Source: Shewanella sp. AS1
GTDB lineage: Bacteria; Pseudomonadota; Gammaproteobacteria; Enterobacterales; Shewanellaceae
Reading direction: 5' to 3'
Length of the DNA: 64,000 bases
Assembly (NCBI RefSeq): GCF_021412565.1
Contig: NZ_JAKCLJ010000001.1
Location: 868,001-932,000, forward strand
The position numbers and the translations under genes were made by a program. Numbering within the stretch: the stretch's first letter is position 1; each line of letters opens with the position of its first letter. The notes below the pieces were generated by a model. The model saw nothing but the letters and a program-made list of their open reading frames with translations, ran no database searches and was not told the origin of the DNA. Shown here piece after piece: positions 1 through 11,804 of the stretch.

Positions 1-68
1 TGCACTTGGGCTATGGCCTGCAAGATCCCGGCAAAGGCCATGGTTCTGTCTATGATAGCTTGGTTCAC
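1..68 (-). CDS. hflD: HflD homologue, N-terminal fragment
   Basis: Only the first 22 codons lie in the window; the rest runs off the left edge. The translation begins VNQAIIDRTMAFAGILQAIA, the typical HflD start. I chose the GTG at 68-66 because AGAG-type Shine-Dalgarno bases lie just upstream and the HflD signature starts at once. HflD is a membrane-associated protein known in E. coli as a lysogenisation regulator; its wider role is unclear. Its place directly downstream of mnmA on the same strand matches the usual mnmA-hflD-purB order, which supports the call despite the short length. Confidence 0.8.
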   Translation of the reverse strand, partial: MNQAIIDRTMAFAGILQAIAQV

Positions 69-114
69 GTGTTACTCTCTTACTCTGTTATTCAGTTCTA
101 TTTTATCGACGAGA

Positions 115-1227
115 TTATTTTATCAGTGAATCTATGATGCCGCCGCCGAGGCAGACTTCACCGTCGTAAAACACCGCCGATTGTCCTGGGGTCACGGCCG
201 CAACCGGATGCTCAAACAGCACCTTGATACGATCTTCGCCTTCATAGGTGAGGGTGCAAGGCACATCCTGCTGGCGATACCGGGTCTTGACTGTGATTGA
301 GGCACCATCGGCAGGGCCTTTTCTGTCGACCCAGTGCAGCTGATCGGCATAGAAGCCATCTGACATCAGACGGGGATGATTTCCGCCCTGACCGACGACC
401 AATACGTTACGCTCAAGATCTTTATCGACCACGTACCAGGGGTCGTCATTGCTGTTTTTCATGCCGCCTATGCCAAGGCCTTTACGCTGACCTAAGGTGT
501 GGTACATCAAGCCTTGATGTTCACCTATGACTTCACCCTCGGCAGTCTCGATCTTACCTGGCTGCGCGGGCAGGAAGGTCTGTAGGAAATCGGTAAATTT
601 ACGCTCGCCGATAAAACAGATCCCTGTGCTGTCTTTCTTATCGTGGGTGATAAGTCCCATCTCTTTGGCAATTTCTCTGACCTGGCTTTTTTCCAGCTCG
701 CCGACAGGAAACAGTGAGCGGGCTATTTGCTCATGGCTCAGGGTATAGAGGAAATAGCTCTGATCTTTATTACCATCTAGGCCGCGTAACATCTGGCTCT
801 GGCCCGATGCATCGCTGCGACGGACATAGTGTCCCATAGCGATATAGTCTGCATCGAGGATCTCATCGGCAAACTCTAGGAAGGCTTTGAATTTGATCTC
901 TTTATTGCACATGATATCTGGGTTGGGTGTGCGCCCCGCTTTATATTCGGCAAGGAAATATTCGAACACATTGTCCCAATATTCGGCGGCAAAATTGACC
1001 GTGTGCAGCTTGATGCCTAATTTGTCACAAACGGCCTGGGCATCCTTTAAGTCTTCTGCGGCGGCGCAATACTCGTCGGTATCGTCCTCTTCCCAGTTTT
1101 TCATGAACAGGCCTTCAACTCGATAGCCCTGTTGCATTAACAGATAGGCAGAAACTGATGAATCAACACCACCGGACATGCCGACGATGACTTTTTTACC
1201 CTGTGGATTGGAGTCGATTTGTGCCAT
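115..1227 (-). CDS. mnmA: tRNA-specific 2-thiouridylase MnmA
   Basis: MnmA thiolates U34 of tRNA-Lys, -Glu and -Gln at position 2, using sulfur relayed from IscS through the Tus proteins. The 370-residue protein is full length. The PP-loop SGGVDSS is at residues 18-24 and binds ATP for adenylation of the uridine. The two catalytic cysteines expected for the family are present at about Cys107 (MCNKE) and Cys204 ([10 protein letters not shown]). It lies 46 bp upstream of hflD on the same strand and follows nudJ and rluE, the conserved enterobacterial order. The call is very secure. Confidence 0.97.
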   Translation of the reverse strand: MAQIDSNPQGKKVIVGMSGGVDSSVSAYLLMQQGYRVEGLFMKNWEEDDTDEYCAAAEDLKDAQAVCDKLGIKLHTVNFAAEYWDNVFEYFLAEYKAGRTPNPDIMCNKEIKFKAFLEFADEILDADYIAMGHYVRRSDASGQSQMLRGLDGNKDQSYFLYTLSHEQIARSLFPVGELEKSQVREIAKEMGLITHDKKDSTGICFIGERKFTDFLQTFLPAQPGKIETAEGEVIGEHQGLMYHTLGQRKGLGIGGMKNSNDDPWYVVDKDLERNVLVVGQGGNHPRLMSDGFYADQLHWVDRKGPADGASITVKTRYRQQDVPCTLTYEGEDRIKVLFEHPVAAVTPGQSAVFYDGEVCLGGGIIDSLIK

Positions 1228-1515
1228 AAAGCCTTTAAACCATTAAAAATTAAGTGCGACGGCCAAGTCTGGCGGGCTAAGTATAGATGGCCCAGAGTTG
1301 TGCTGGCTCGCAAGTTTACTCGTTAAATTACCCGCCACTCGTTAACTTACACGCTTCTTTAGTTCGCGAAGTGAGTCGCTAACCACCGCTTAGCAATAGG
1401 AGCTGCGCCAGATGCTTGATATGCCGTATCTGCGGGGGCGTATTCTATCACGCATTATTCATGGTAGCTAACTTGAGTGCAGAACTATTGGCTGTATTAG
1501 ATGAAAATTGTTTTC

Positions 1516-2010
1516 CTAAAGAAACTGGCTATCTATGATTTCGGCTGGAAAGCTTTTGCCCGACAGTTGATCGAGAATGCACTGCAGCACTAAGGGGCTT
1601 CTGAGCTTTGCGCCTAAGGCTTTTATCTCATCGAGGCTCAACCAGAGGGCGCGCTGAATCGCCTTATCCTGTGGTTTGGGCGGGATTGGCGCGTCCAGTT
1701 CACAAAAATAACTGAAGCGCAGGAAGGCGAGTTCAGGATTGGCCTGAAACTGATAGATGCGGATGAGGGAAAGGTCATCGACCCTAAGCCCTGTTTCTTC
1801 AAACACCTCGCGTTTACAGGCATCAATTAGGGATTCTTTGGCCTCAAGGTGACCTGCGGGTTGGTTATATCTTAGCTGACCGTCGATAATCTCCTCCACC
1901 ATTAGGTATTTATCCTGGCTTTTCATCACGCAGGCCACAGTGACATTGGGTTTATATCGTGGCTTTTGGTTTTGTGGCTTTGGGTTTAGAGGTTTTGGGG
2001 TCATGGCCAT
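1516..2010 (-). CDS. nudJ: NUDIX hydrolase, NudJ family
   Basis: A 164-residue NUDIX hydrolase. The NUDIX box lies at residues 53-75, from GHLEAKE to REVFEETGL, with the metal-binding REVFEE helix intact. NudJ in E. coli hydrolyses nucleoside di- and triphosphates and thiamin pyrophosphate precursors; the substrate here is inferred only from family and position between rluE and mnmA. Compared with E. coli NudJ it has about 18 extra N-terminal residues made of PKP/QKP repeats, so translation could begin later. I kept the ATG at 2010 because it starts 6 bp after the rluE stop with GAGGA upstream. Confidence 0.88.
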   Translation of the reverse strand: MAMTPKPLNPKPQNQKPRYKPNVTVACVMKSQDKYLMVEEIIDGQLRYNQPAGHLEAKESLIDACKREVFEETGLRVDDLSLIRIYQFQANPELAFLRFSYFCELDAPIPPKPQDKAIQRALWLSLDEIKALGAKLRSPLVLQCILDQLSGKSFPAEIIDSQFL

Positions 2011-2016
2011 AGACAG

Positions 2017-2721
2017 CTAATCCTCATGTCTGCTTGTTTGAGGTAACAGCTTATATTTGCCGTTATCGATTCCATCCAGACTCCATTTTCCTATTTTATA
2101 ACGAATTAATCTGAGGGTAGGGTAACCTATATGTGCCGTCATGCGGCGCACCTGCCTGTTGCGTCCCTCACAGATCTCAATGCTGAGCCAGGTGGTGGGG
2201 ATCTGTTTGCGCTCTCTGATGGGGGGAGTACGCTCCCAGACGGCTGGGGCAGGCATCACCTGGACTCTGGCCGGCAGGGTTAATCCATCTTTTAATTCAA
2301 CCCCACGGCGCAGGGCATCGAGTTCATCTTCCCTAGGTGCGCCTTCGACCTGTACCCAATAGGTTTTATAGGTTTTTTTCTTGGGCTCGGTGATCTTGGC
2401 CTGCAGCTGACCATCATTGGTCAGTAGCAGCAGGCCCTCACTGTCTCTGTCTAAACGCCCGGCCGCATACACATCTTTAATGGGAATAAAGTCCTTCAGG
2501 GTTTGGCGCCCTTGCTCATCGCTGAACTGACATAAGACATCAAAGGGTTTGTTAAACAATACGATGATGGGATTGTCAGTCTTAGGTTTCTTGCGCTGGG
2601 TTAATCGTTTTCCCTGCGGCGTTGAGGTTGGCCTTTTAGGGGATCTTGTTGCGCTTGCTGCGCCCTTAGTGAATGGTTTGCTCGAGTGAGATTGTTTTTT
2701 AGGGGGATTGGATGTACTCAC
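2017..2721 (-). CDS. rluE: 23S rRNA pseudouridine synthase RluE
   Basis: RluE makes pseudouridine 2457 in 23S rRNA. The 234-residue protein has the RsuA/RluE-family catalytic motif [10 protein letters not shown] with the catalytic aspartate at residue 91, and the conserved GRNRQVRRM stretch near the C terminus. Residues 1-47 are a Lys/Ser/Pro-rich basic tail, as in E. coli RluE, likely an RNA-contacting extension. It is the first gene of the rluE-nudJ-mnmA-hflD set and faces icd divergently. There is no S4 domain, consistent with RluE rather than RsuA or RluB. Confidence 0.93.
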   Translation of the reverse strand: MSTSNPPKKQSHSSKPFTKGAASATRSPKRPTSTPQGKRLTQRKKPKTDNPIIVLFNKPFDVLCQFSDEQGRQTLKDFIPIKDVYAAGRLDRDSEGLLLLTNDGQLQAKITEPKKKTYKTYWVQVEGAPREDELDALRRGVELKDGLTLPARVQVMPAPAVWERTPPIRERKQIPTTWLSIEICEGRNRQVRRMTAHIGYPTLRLIRYKIGKWSLDGIDNGKYKLLPQTSRHED

Positions 2722-5290
<2,569 letters not shown>

Positions 5291-5380
5291 TGGGATCTGG
5301 CCGTTTGATCCTCTTAAAGTGGAAACGGCCAAATCTAAGCAAATAAAAAGAAGCAACTAAACACAAGTAAATAAATTAAA

Positions 5381-5408
5381 GAGGAAGCATGATGCTTCCT
5401 CTTTTTGT
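5381..5408 (+). terminator. Rho-independent terminator of icd
   Basis: A perfect hairpin GAGGAAGCAT/GATGCTTCCTC at 5381-5401 is followed by TTTTTG. It lies 90 bp after the icd stop and ends that transcript. Confidence 0.85.
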
Positions 5409-5444
5409 TTGGGGCTTATTAAATTGGTTTTGCTAAACCGAGAT

Positions 5445-5476
5445 ATAAAAAAAGCAGAGATATCTCTGCTTTTTTC
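5445..5476 (-). terminator. Rho-independent terminator of cspD
   Basis: The inverted repeat AGCAGAGA/TCTCTGCT at 5453-5470 is flanked by A-rich sequence on the left and T-rich on the right, so it can terminate both strands. It sits 28 bp past the cspD stop and mainly serves that leftward gene. Confidence 0.8.
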
Positions 5477-5504
5477 GCTATCCAATCACCGTTATTGGCA
5501 TCTG

Positions 5505-5711
5505 CTATTTGGTGGGTGATATCGCTGACGCGTGCATCCCTTTTGGACCCTGTTCCACTTCAAATTGAACGGATTGGCCTGCTTTTAGAGTTCGATAGCC
5601 TTCCATTTCAATGGTAGAATAGTGCGCGAAAACGTCTTCACCACCAGCTTCAGGGCAGATAAACCCGAATCCTTTGGCGTTGTTGAACCACTTTACAGTT
5701 CCGTTTGCCAT
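5505..5711 (-). CDS. cspD: Cold-shock-domain protein CspD
   Basis: A 68-residue single cold-shock-domain protein. RNP1 (KGFGFI) is at residues 14-19 and RNP2 (VFAHY) at about 27-31. CspD in E. coli binds single-stranded DNA, inhibits replication and is induced in stationary phase. The assignment to CspD rather than CspA rests on [10 protein letters not shown] and on its place divergent from clpS-clpA, exactly as in E. coli. In E. coli it is a Lon substrate. The leader here is short compared with cold-induced csp genes. Confidence 0.9.
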   Translation of the reverse strand: MANGTVKWFNNAKGFGFICPEAGGEDVFAHYSTIEMEGYRTLKAGQSVQFEVEQGPKGMHASAISPTK

Positions 5712-5959
5712 ACATCCACTTCCTTCTGTTGTTTACTGACCAGTAAGATAGTAAAACTATTAAGTAAGGCGGGAAAATTCACCGCTTAGGCAACAGAATG
5801 AAACCACTAAAAGCGGATGTCAAGGGTAAATTTAACATTAGAGCAACATTTTTTTAAAAAATATGAACAATTGGGTTGTTTTAACGATAACAGAGATGTT
5901 TGAGTTGAAGTCATTTGCAACATTTGGTAGAAGCCAACACTAGAGGCTAATATTTAGAG

Positions 5960-6268
5960 ATGGGTAAAACAGGTAATATTGAACGCATCGAAGAGCGGGT
6001 CGAATCAGAGATTGCACCCCCTTCAATGTACAAAGTGATCTTAAATAACGATGACTATACTCCGATGGATTTTGTCATTGAGGTATTGCAGCTATTTTTT
6101 AAAAAAAGTGAGCAAGAAGCGACAGATATCATGTTAGCTATTCATCATCAAGGAAAGGGGATCTGCGGGATTTTTCCTTTTGGTATCGCGGAAACTAAGG
6201 TTGCTCAGGTAAATCAGTTTGCAAGGCAAAACCAACATCCGTTACTGTGTTCATTAGAGAAAGCCTGA
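5960..6268 (+). CDS. clpS: ATP-dependent Clp protease adaptor ClpS
   Basis: ClpS is the bacterial N-recognin: it binds proteins with N-terminal Leu, Phe, Tyr or Trp and hands them to ClpAP. The 102-residue protein has the flexible N-terminal extension (1-22) and the core with the pocket residues in [12 protein letters not shown] (Asn30, Asp31) and the histidine of the AIHHQGKG motif (about His62). It is followed after 31 bp by clpA, so the two form an operon. Divergent cspD upstream matches E. coli. Confidence 0.97.
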   Translation: MGKTGNIERIEERVESEIAPPSMYKVILNNDDYTPMDFVIEVLQLFFKKSEQEATDIMLAIHHQGKGICGIFPFGIAETKVAQVNQFARQNQHPLLCSLEKA

Positions 6269-6299
6269 ATCTGTTTTGGGATTAAATTTAGGGGGGCTT

Positions 6300-8555
6300 A
6301 TGCTAAACAAAGATCTTGAGGTCACGTTAAATCTGGCATTTCAGCAGGCCAGAGATGCACGTCATGAATATATGACAGTCGAGCACCTGCTACTAGCGCT
6401 AATCGATAACCCTTCGGCTCAGGAAGCCCTTTTGGCCTGTGGTGCCAACCTGGAGAAACTCAGAGAAGAGGTGTCCAGTTTTATTGAACAAACCACACCT
6501 ATCATCAGCGATCCCAATGACGACAGAGAGACTCAGCCAACTCTGGGTTTTCAGCGCGTATTGCAGCGCGCTGTGTTTCATGTCCAATCCTCGGGGCGCA
6601 ATGAAGTTACGGGCGCGAACGTTCTGGTCGCTATCTTTAGCGAACAGGAGTCACAGGCGGTTTACTTGCTTAGAAACGGTGAGATCACCCGCCTGGATGT
6701 GGTTAACTATATCTCCCACGGCGTTGGCCGTGATGAAATCGAGAGTGCGCCCGATACCGAGCAGATTGAAGACAACTCGGCTAGTGAGGAGCGCAGCAAG
6801 CTGGCACAGTTTACCGCTAACTTAAACGAAGAGGCCCGCAGCGGCCGTATCGACCCCTTGATTGGCCGCAGCGATGAAATTGAGCGCTCGATTCAAATTC
6901 TCTGCCGTCGCCGTAAAAACAATCCTTTACTCGTGGGTGAGGCTGGTGTGGGTAAAACGGCCATTGCCGAAGGGCTTGCCTATCGCATCGTCAATAACGA
7001 AGTGCCAGAGGTGATGGAGAGTGCCACAGTTTATTCCCTTGATCTCGGCGCCTTACTGGCAGGGACTAAATACCGAGGCGATTTTGAAAAACGCTTCAAA
7101 GGGCTGCTTAAAGAGCTTAGCCAGGATGAGCATGCGATTCTGTTTATCGATGAGATCCACACTATTATCGGTGCCGGCGCCGCATCTGGCGGGGTAATGG
7201 ATGCATCTAATCTGTTAAAACCCCTGTTATCCAGCGGCAATCTGCGCTGCATGGGCTCGACGACGTTCCAGGAATACCAGAGTATTTTTGAGAAAGATAG
7301 AGCCCTTGCTAGACGTTTCCAGAAGGTGGATATCAACGAGCCTTCGGTGGCCGAAACCACCAAGATTTTGCAGGGGCTTAAGGCCAAATATGAGGCTCAC
7401 CATGGGGTACGTTATACCTTGGCGGCCTTGAGCGTTGCCGCGCGGCTCTCCGATAAACACATTAATGACAGGCACCTGCCCGATAAGGCCATCGATGTGA
7501 TCGATGAGGCGGGGGCGAGAATGAAGATGCTGCCTGCCAGCAAGCGTAAGAAGACCATAGGTCAGAGCGAGATTGAGTCAATTATCGCCAAGATGGCGCG
7601 CATTCCTGAGAAGTCCGTATCGGCCACAGACAAAGAGATGCTCAAAAATTTAGAGCGTAACCTTAAGATGGTGGTCTTTGGTCAGGACAAAGCGATTGAG
7701 GCCTTAAGCTCAGCTATTCGCCTCTCTCGCAGTGGCTTGAGTGGTGAAGCTAAGCCCGTGGGCAGCTTCCTGTTTGCCGGTCCCACTGGGGTGGGTAAAA
7801 CCGAGGTGACCAGTCAGTTGGCCTCCTGCTTAGGCTTAAAACTGGTGCGCTTTGATATGTCTGAGTATATGGAGAGTCATACGGTATCGCGCCTGATCGG
7901 TGCTCCCCCTGGTTATGTGGGGTACGATCAGGGTGGCTTGTTGACAGACGCCGTGATCAAAAATCCTCACTGTGTGGTGCTCCTCGACGAGATAGAAAAG
8001 GCCCACCCTGATATCTATAACCTGCTGCTGCAGGTGATGGATCACGGCACACTGACCGACAACAATGGCCGCAAGGCAGACTTTAGGCATGTGACTCTGG
8101 TGATGACCACTAATGCGGGTGTTCAGGAGACGGTGCGTAAATCTATCGGCTTTAAACAGCAAGATCACAGTCAGGATGCGCTATCTGAAATTAACCGGGT
8201 ATTCTCGCCTGAGTTCAGAAACCGCCTCGATGAGATCATCTGGTTCAATCATCTGGATATGACAGTGATCGCCAAAGTGGTCGATAAGTTCCTGGTCGAA
8301 TTACAGGCACAGCTTGATGATAAAGCCGTAGTACTGGATGTTAGTGATGAAGCCAGACTGCTGCTTGCCGAGAAGGGCTACGATAAGGCGATGGGCGCGC
8401 GTCCTATGGCAAGAGTCGTGACCGAGCTGATTAAACGGCCACTGGCCGATGAGATCCTGTTTGGTAAGTTAGAGAAGGGCGGAACCGCTCATGTCGACGC
8501 CAAGGATAATGAGATAGTGATTGAAGTCGACACGCGGGAAAAAGTCATGAGTTGA
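6300..8555 (+). CDS. clpA: ATP-dependent Clp protease ATP-binding subunit ClpA
   Basis: ClpA is the Hsp100 unfoldase that feeds ClpP. The protein is 751 residues from the ATG at 6300, close to E. coli ClpA (758). A longer reading from a TTG at 6276 is possible but the AGGGGGG just before 6300 decides for the ATG. In order it has a Clp-N domain (1-140), AAA-1 with Walker A GEAGVGKT and Walker B ILFIDEIH, and AAA-2 with GPTGVGKTE and VVLLDEIEKAH. With clpS it forms the N-degron-decoding pair; aat and bpt lie just beyond infA. Confidence 0.97.
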   Translation: MLNKDLEVTLNLAFQQARDARHEYMTVEHLLLALIDNPSAQEALLACGANLEKLREEVSSFIEQTTPIISDPNDDRETQPTLGFQRVLQRAVFHVQSSGRNEVTGANVLVAIFSEQESQAVYLLRNGEITRLDVVNYISHGVGRDEIESAPDTEQIEDNSASEERSKLAQFTANLNEEARSGRIDPLIGRSDEIERSIQILCRRRKNNPLLVGEAGVGKTAIAEGLAYRIVNNEVPEVMESATVYSLDLGALLAGTKYRGDFEKRFKGLLKELSQDEHAILFIDEIHTIIGAGAASGGVMDASNLLKPLLSSGNLRCMGSTTFQEYQSIFEKDRALARRFQKVDINEPSVAETTKILQGLKAKYEAHHGVRYTLAALSVAARLSDKHINDRHLPDKAIDVIDEAGARMKMLPASKRKKTIGQSEIESIIAKMARIPEKSVSATDKEMLKNLERNLKMVVFGQDKAIEALSSAIRLSRSGLSGEAKPVGSFLFAGPTGVGKTEVTSQLASCLGLKLVRFDMSEYMESHTVSRLIGAPPGYVGYDQGGLLTDAVIKNPHCVVLLDEIEKAHPDIYNLLLQVMDHGTLTDNNGRKADFRHVTLVMTTNAGVQETVRKSIGFKQQDHSQDALSEINRVFSPEFRNRLDEIIWFNHLDMTVIAKVVDKFLVELQAQLDDKAVVLDVSDEARLLLAEKGYDKAMGARPMARVVTELIKRPLADEILFGKLEKGGTAHVDAKDNEIVIEVDTREKVMS

Positions 8556-8576
8556 GCGAGTCAAACATGGGGTGAT

Positions 8577-8603
8577 AAGAGGCTGCCTAGCGTAGCCTTT
8601 TTC
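8577..8603 (+). terminator. Probable clpA terminator
   Basis: A short stem AAGAGGCT/AGCCTTTTT (about 8577-8602) with an imperfect loop is followed by TTTTTC, 22 bp after the clpA stop. It is weaker than the other hairpins in the window. Confidence 0.5.
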
Positions 8604-8645
8604 TTAATCCGATTTCGAATAATCAAGGGGTTATTTTAAAGATAA

Positions 8646-8669
8646 AAAAACCAGCTGATGCTGGTTTTT
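8646..8669 (-). terminator. Rho-independent terminator of infA
   Basis: A perfect stem AAAAACCAGC/GCTGGTTTTT with TGAT loop lies 26 bp beyond the infA stop. It is symmetric, so it can also stop transcripts coming from clpA. Confidence 0.85.
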
Positions 8670-8694
8670 ATTTGAAACGACTTTGGGTAACACT

Positions 8695-8916
<222 letters not shown>

Positions 8917-9028
8917 TCAGTTATCCTGTTAGCCTTCAAATATTAAAAACGGGCGTATCATGCCGCAAATTCGGCTTGCTGTAAAGAGGTGGTTAACGCG
9001 AGGATAGTAACCTTAGGGATGGCTCCCA

Positions 9029-9736
9029 TTATTTAAAGTAAGTTTGCCAACCATTTGGAGACAAGAGTTCGTAGGGGCGATAGGCGCGTTTGTAGTTCAT
9101 TTTTTTAGAGGCATCGATCTGATAGCCTAAATAGACAAACTCTTTTCCTGAAAGTTTAGCCAGCCTGCACTGCAATAAGATCATCAGCGCGCCTAATGAA
9201 CGTTTTTCCTCCGTCGGTGAGAAAAAGCTGTAAATGGCCGAGAGGCTGTTTGGCAACACATCTGTGACAGCAACGCCCAACAGTTGTTTATCATCCCTTA
9301 CCTCAATCAACAGAGGTTGATGCCAGCAACATTGCAGAAAATGGTTAAACTGCTCCTTTGTGGGCGGGTACATAGGCCCATCACGATGGCGCTCATTGAT
9401 ATAGGTTTGATAGAGCTGGTAGTGTTCTTCCGATGCCTCTGTGACAATCGCAAAATGCAGGTCACTATTATTTTTCAGGGTACGCTTCTGCCGTTTTGAT
9501 GGGGTAAATTCCCTAGCTGGAATTCGAATGGGCTGGCAGGCCTGACAGCGGGGGCAGTGGGGCTTATAGAGCATATCGCCGCTACGACGAAACCCCAGTG
9601 CCGAAAGTTGTTCAATCAGATCTTCATTGAGCAGGGTTTCCTGCAATACCAGCAGTTGCTCCTGCTGCTCTGGCAGGTAGCTGCAACTGAAGGTGTTGGT
9701 CAGACCAACCTGAATAGTCTCTGATTTAGAATCCAA
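9029..9736 (-). CDS. bpt: Aspartate/glutamate leucyltransferase (Bpt, ATE family)
   Basis: Bpt moves leucine from Leu-tRNA to N-terminal Asp or Glu, turning these into ClpS-recognised N-degrons. The protein has the N-terminal ATE domain with the cysteine cluster [13 protein letters not shown] and the C-terminal GNAT-like domain ([14 protein letters not shown]). I place the start at the TTG at 9736: AGAGG at 9747-9743 stands six bases upstream and the reading begins [14 protein letters not shown], as in other Bpt proteins. This gives 235 residues and an 11 bp overlap with aat. ATGs further upstream (9751, 9784) would overlap aat more. ATE enzymes with Arg specificity exist, but bacterial ones of this type are leucyl-transferases. 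Confidence 0.92.
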   Translation of the reverse strand: MDSKSETIQVGLTNTFSCSYLPEQQEQLLVLQETLLNEDLIEQLSALGFRRSGDMLYKPHCPRCQACQPIRIPAREFTPSKRQKRTLKNNSDLHFAIVTEASEEHYQLYQTYINERHRDGPMYPPTKEQFNHFLQCCWHQPLLIEVRDDKQLLGVAVTDVLPNSLSAIYSFFSPTEEKRSLGALMILLQCRLAKLSGKEFVYLGYQIDASKKMNYKRAYRPYELLSPNGWQTYFK

Positions 9737-10436
9737 GATAGACCTCTTTAGCATGCCAAGCATCACTGGCCACTTCGATATCACGAAAGCGTTTCAATAG
9801 ATTAATAAAATCGCTGCGTTTTAATGCCTTAGCCCCCAATGACTCAAGGTGAGGGTTCATCACTTGTGCATCGATTAGCCTAAATTTATGGGCCAACAGG
9901 TGTTGGTGTAACATCAGCATGGCGGCCTTGGAGGCGTTGCTTTTCAGATGAAACATAGACTCGCCGCAGAAAACCTGGCCGATGGCGATACCATAAAGCC
10001 CGCCAATTAGTTCATCACCTTCCCATACTTCAATAGAATGGGCTTTGTGTTGTCTGTGCAATTTCTTATAGGCAAGCTGTATATCGGGCGTGATCCAGGT
10101 GCCTTCCTTGCCGATCCGTGTTTTGGCACAATTTTCAATGACGCGATCGAATGCTTGATCAACACTAAAGCGCCATCCATGCCTTTTGATGTGGCGTTTT
10201 AAGCTGCGGCTGACCTGCATGCTTCCGGGTACAAAGACGGCTCTGGGATCCGGCGACCACCAAAGAATGGGGTCGTTTTCATTAAACCAGGGAAAAATGC
10301 CATTGTAGTAAGCGCTGAGTAGACGTTTGGGATGCAGATCACCACCAATGGCTAATAGCCCATTGGGATCGGTAAGCGCAAACTCCGGTGAAGGGAATTG
10401 TGCTAATTCATGATTCAAAAAGGACAGTGAGTTCAC
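9726..10436 (-). CDS. aat: Leucyl/phenylalanyl-tRNA--protein transferase
   Basis: Aat adds Leu or Phe to proteins with N-terminal Lys or Arg, making them ClpS substrates. The 236-residue protein has the family signatures [27 protein letters not shown] and [16 protein letters not shown] in shorter overlapping parts, and a full C-terminal GNAT-like fold. It is the first gene of aat-bpt-infA on the minus strand, and its stop overlaps the bpt start, which implies translational coupling of the two transferases. Confidence 0.96.
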   Translation of the reverse strand: MNSLSFLNHELAQFPSPEFALTDPNGLLAIGGDLHPKRLLSAYYNGIFPWFNENDPILWWSPDPRAVFVPGSMQVSRSLKRHIKRHGWRFSVDQAFDRVIENCAKTRIGKEGTWITPDIQLAYKKLHRQHKAHSIEVWEGDELIGGLYGIAIGQVFCGESMFHLKSNASKAAMLMLHQHLLAHKFRLIDAQVMNPHLESLGAKALKRSDFINLLKRFRDIEVASDAWHAKEVYLGF

Positions 10437-10488
10437 AATTGAGTAAAATTAGTTAAGCGTCTCTTTATAAGTTAGCGGAAAATGTCTT

Positions 10489-10980
10489 ATGTTGAAACCT
10501 AGTTACAGCGGCTTTCAGGGTGTTTTTTTAGTTTTAATCGTACTTTGTGGGCTGGGAGCCAGTACGGCTTCTACCGCGGCTTACGATCGAAACAAAGCCC
10601 TGCCGGTAGAGAAAGTCATTTATGGTCATGTCAGTTCAGTGCGAGAGCTCACCCAAAGTGAGCTGCAGATAGATCAGAATCGAGGCTGGAAGATATTTGG
10701 CGGCGCCCTGTTAGGAGGTGTAGTGGGTCATCAATTTGGTGGTGGCTCAGGCAGGGATGTGGCCACCGTGCTCGGTGCTCTTTTGGGGGCTGGTGCTGGT
10801 AGTCATTCTAGTCGTGACCGACTGAGGCAGATGAAATTAATCGAATTATTGATTAACTTAGACGATGGCCAGCAGGTGATGGTATTGCAGGATTTTGATC
10901 CCGGCATGAGGTTTAATCCCGATGACAGAGTGAGAGTGATCTATTTCCCTGGCTGGGTTCGGGTCGATCTGGCCATGTAG
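10489..10980 (+). CDS. Glycine-zipper 2TM-domain envelope protein
   Basis: A 163-residue exported protein of unknown role. It has a hydrophobic signal sequence at about residues 10-31. Residues 66-106 form a glycine-zipper 2TM segment of the SlyB/OmpA-glycine-zipper type (GGALLGGVVGHQFGGGSGRD and LGALLGAGAGS). The C-terminal 50 residues look like a small beta domain. Cys20 lies in the signal region but the residue before it (Leu) does not fit a lipobox, so I do not call it a lipoprotein. It is divergent from aat. SlyB-like proteins sit in the outer membrane; location here is inferred. Confidence 0.75.
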   Translation: MLKPSYSGFQGVFLVLIVLCGLGASTASTAAYDRNKALPVEKVIYGHVSSVRELTQSELQIDQNRGWKIFGGALLGGVVGHQFGGGSGRDVATVLGALLGAGAGSHSSRDRLRQMKLIELLINLDDGQQVMVLQDFDPGMRFNPDDRVRVIYFPGWVRVDLAM

Positions 10981-11224
10981 CTAATACATCTAACTCTCAC
11001 CGAGAGTCATCTCGTGGGTAACAAGCATATTCACTTTGGTCAGAATATTGTGCAGACCAGAGTTATCTTTTTTATTTAAATCTTCTGTATTAGGTCGAAA
11101 TGGCAATTTAATTGGCTCTGAATAATCGAATAATTGTAGTTAAAGTAGCTAGATATGCATTAACGTGCTAAACATAACTAGAATAATTACACAGTTCTCT
11201 TTTCTAATCATCTTTGGAGGAGCT

Positions 11225-11713
11225 ATGAGAAAAGCAGTGGTTAGTTGTGTATATGCGGCGGCGCTGGCAGGTTTTGTTATGAGTGCAGGCGCTAGTGCTG
11301 AAGAAGGAACACGTACCGGCACTAAGGTGGCCTCTTATAACAACAGCTCAGATTATAAGATAGGTTTTGCCTTTGACCGTGGAGCGAGTTTCACAGCGCA
11401 GCTGTTTAACAATATTAATCTATCAATAGGTAACAAGGGTTTTGCTGGTGACTATCTGTTTTTAACCGATGAGAAATTTAGCCCTAAATTGCCTTTTAGC
11501 TGGTATTTAGGCGTTGGTGGCTTCTACGATTGGGATAAAGACAATAATTGCAATGATAATTGTAATGGTTATGGTGTTCGGGTGCCGTTCGGCCTAGATT
11601 GGAATTTCGCCAGCCGCTGGGATACCTATGTACAAGTGGGTCCGGCAGTGGATATTGATGATGATTTCCACATCGAAGTGCAGGGCGCCATTGGTATTCG
11701 TTTCGCGCTCTAG
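11225..11713 (+). CDS. Putative small outer-membrane beta-barrel protein
   Basis: An unrecognised exported protein of 162 residues. The ATG at 11225 is chosen because GGAGG lies five bases upstream; it opens a clear signal peptide ending AGASA with cleavage after Ala25. The mature part alternates aromatic and polar residues (FSWYLGVGGFYDWDKD, WDTYVQVGPAVD) and ends in Phe-Ala-Leu, which suggests an 8-strand barrel of about 14 kDa. Two cysteines lie in a short NNCNDNCNG loop and could form a disulfide. It is monocistronic with a strong terminator. No function is proposed. Confidence 0.75.
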   Translation: MRKAVVSCVYAAALAGFVMSAGASAEEGTRTGTKVASYNNSSDYKIGFAFDRGASFTAQLFNNINLSIGNKGFAGDYLFLTDEKFSPKLPFSWYLGVGGFYDWDKDNNCNDNCNGYGVRVPFGLDWNFASRWDTYVQVGPAVDIDDDFHIEVQGAIGIRFAL

Positions 11714-11750
11714 CGAAGCATAATACCTAACATATTAAAACTAAAATAAA

Positions 11751-11774
11751 AAAGGAGCCGCTGGCTCCTTTTTT
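11751..11774 (+). terminator. Rho-independent terminator, bidirectional
   Basis: The stem AAAGGAGCC/GGCTCCTTT (11751-11771) with a three-base loop is followed by TTT. It separates the barrel protein gene from the convergent Lys/Ala-rich gene and may serve both. Confidence 0.85.
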
Positions 11775-11804
11775 ATGTGCAGTGATGCTAATTTTCTACT
11801 GGGA

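Noticed and set aside
1228-1515. Possible small gene between mnmA and the nudJ-like gene
   Set aside because: The 288 bp hold no open frame with a ribosome-binding site; nothing supportable was seen.
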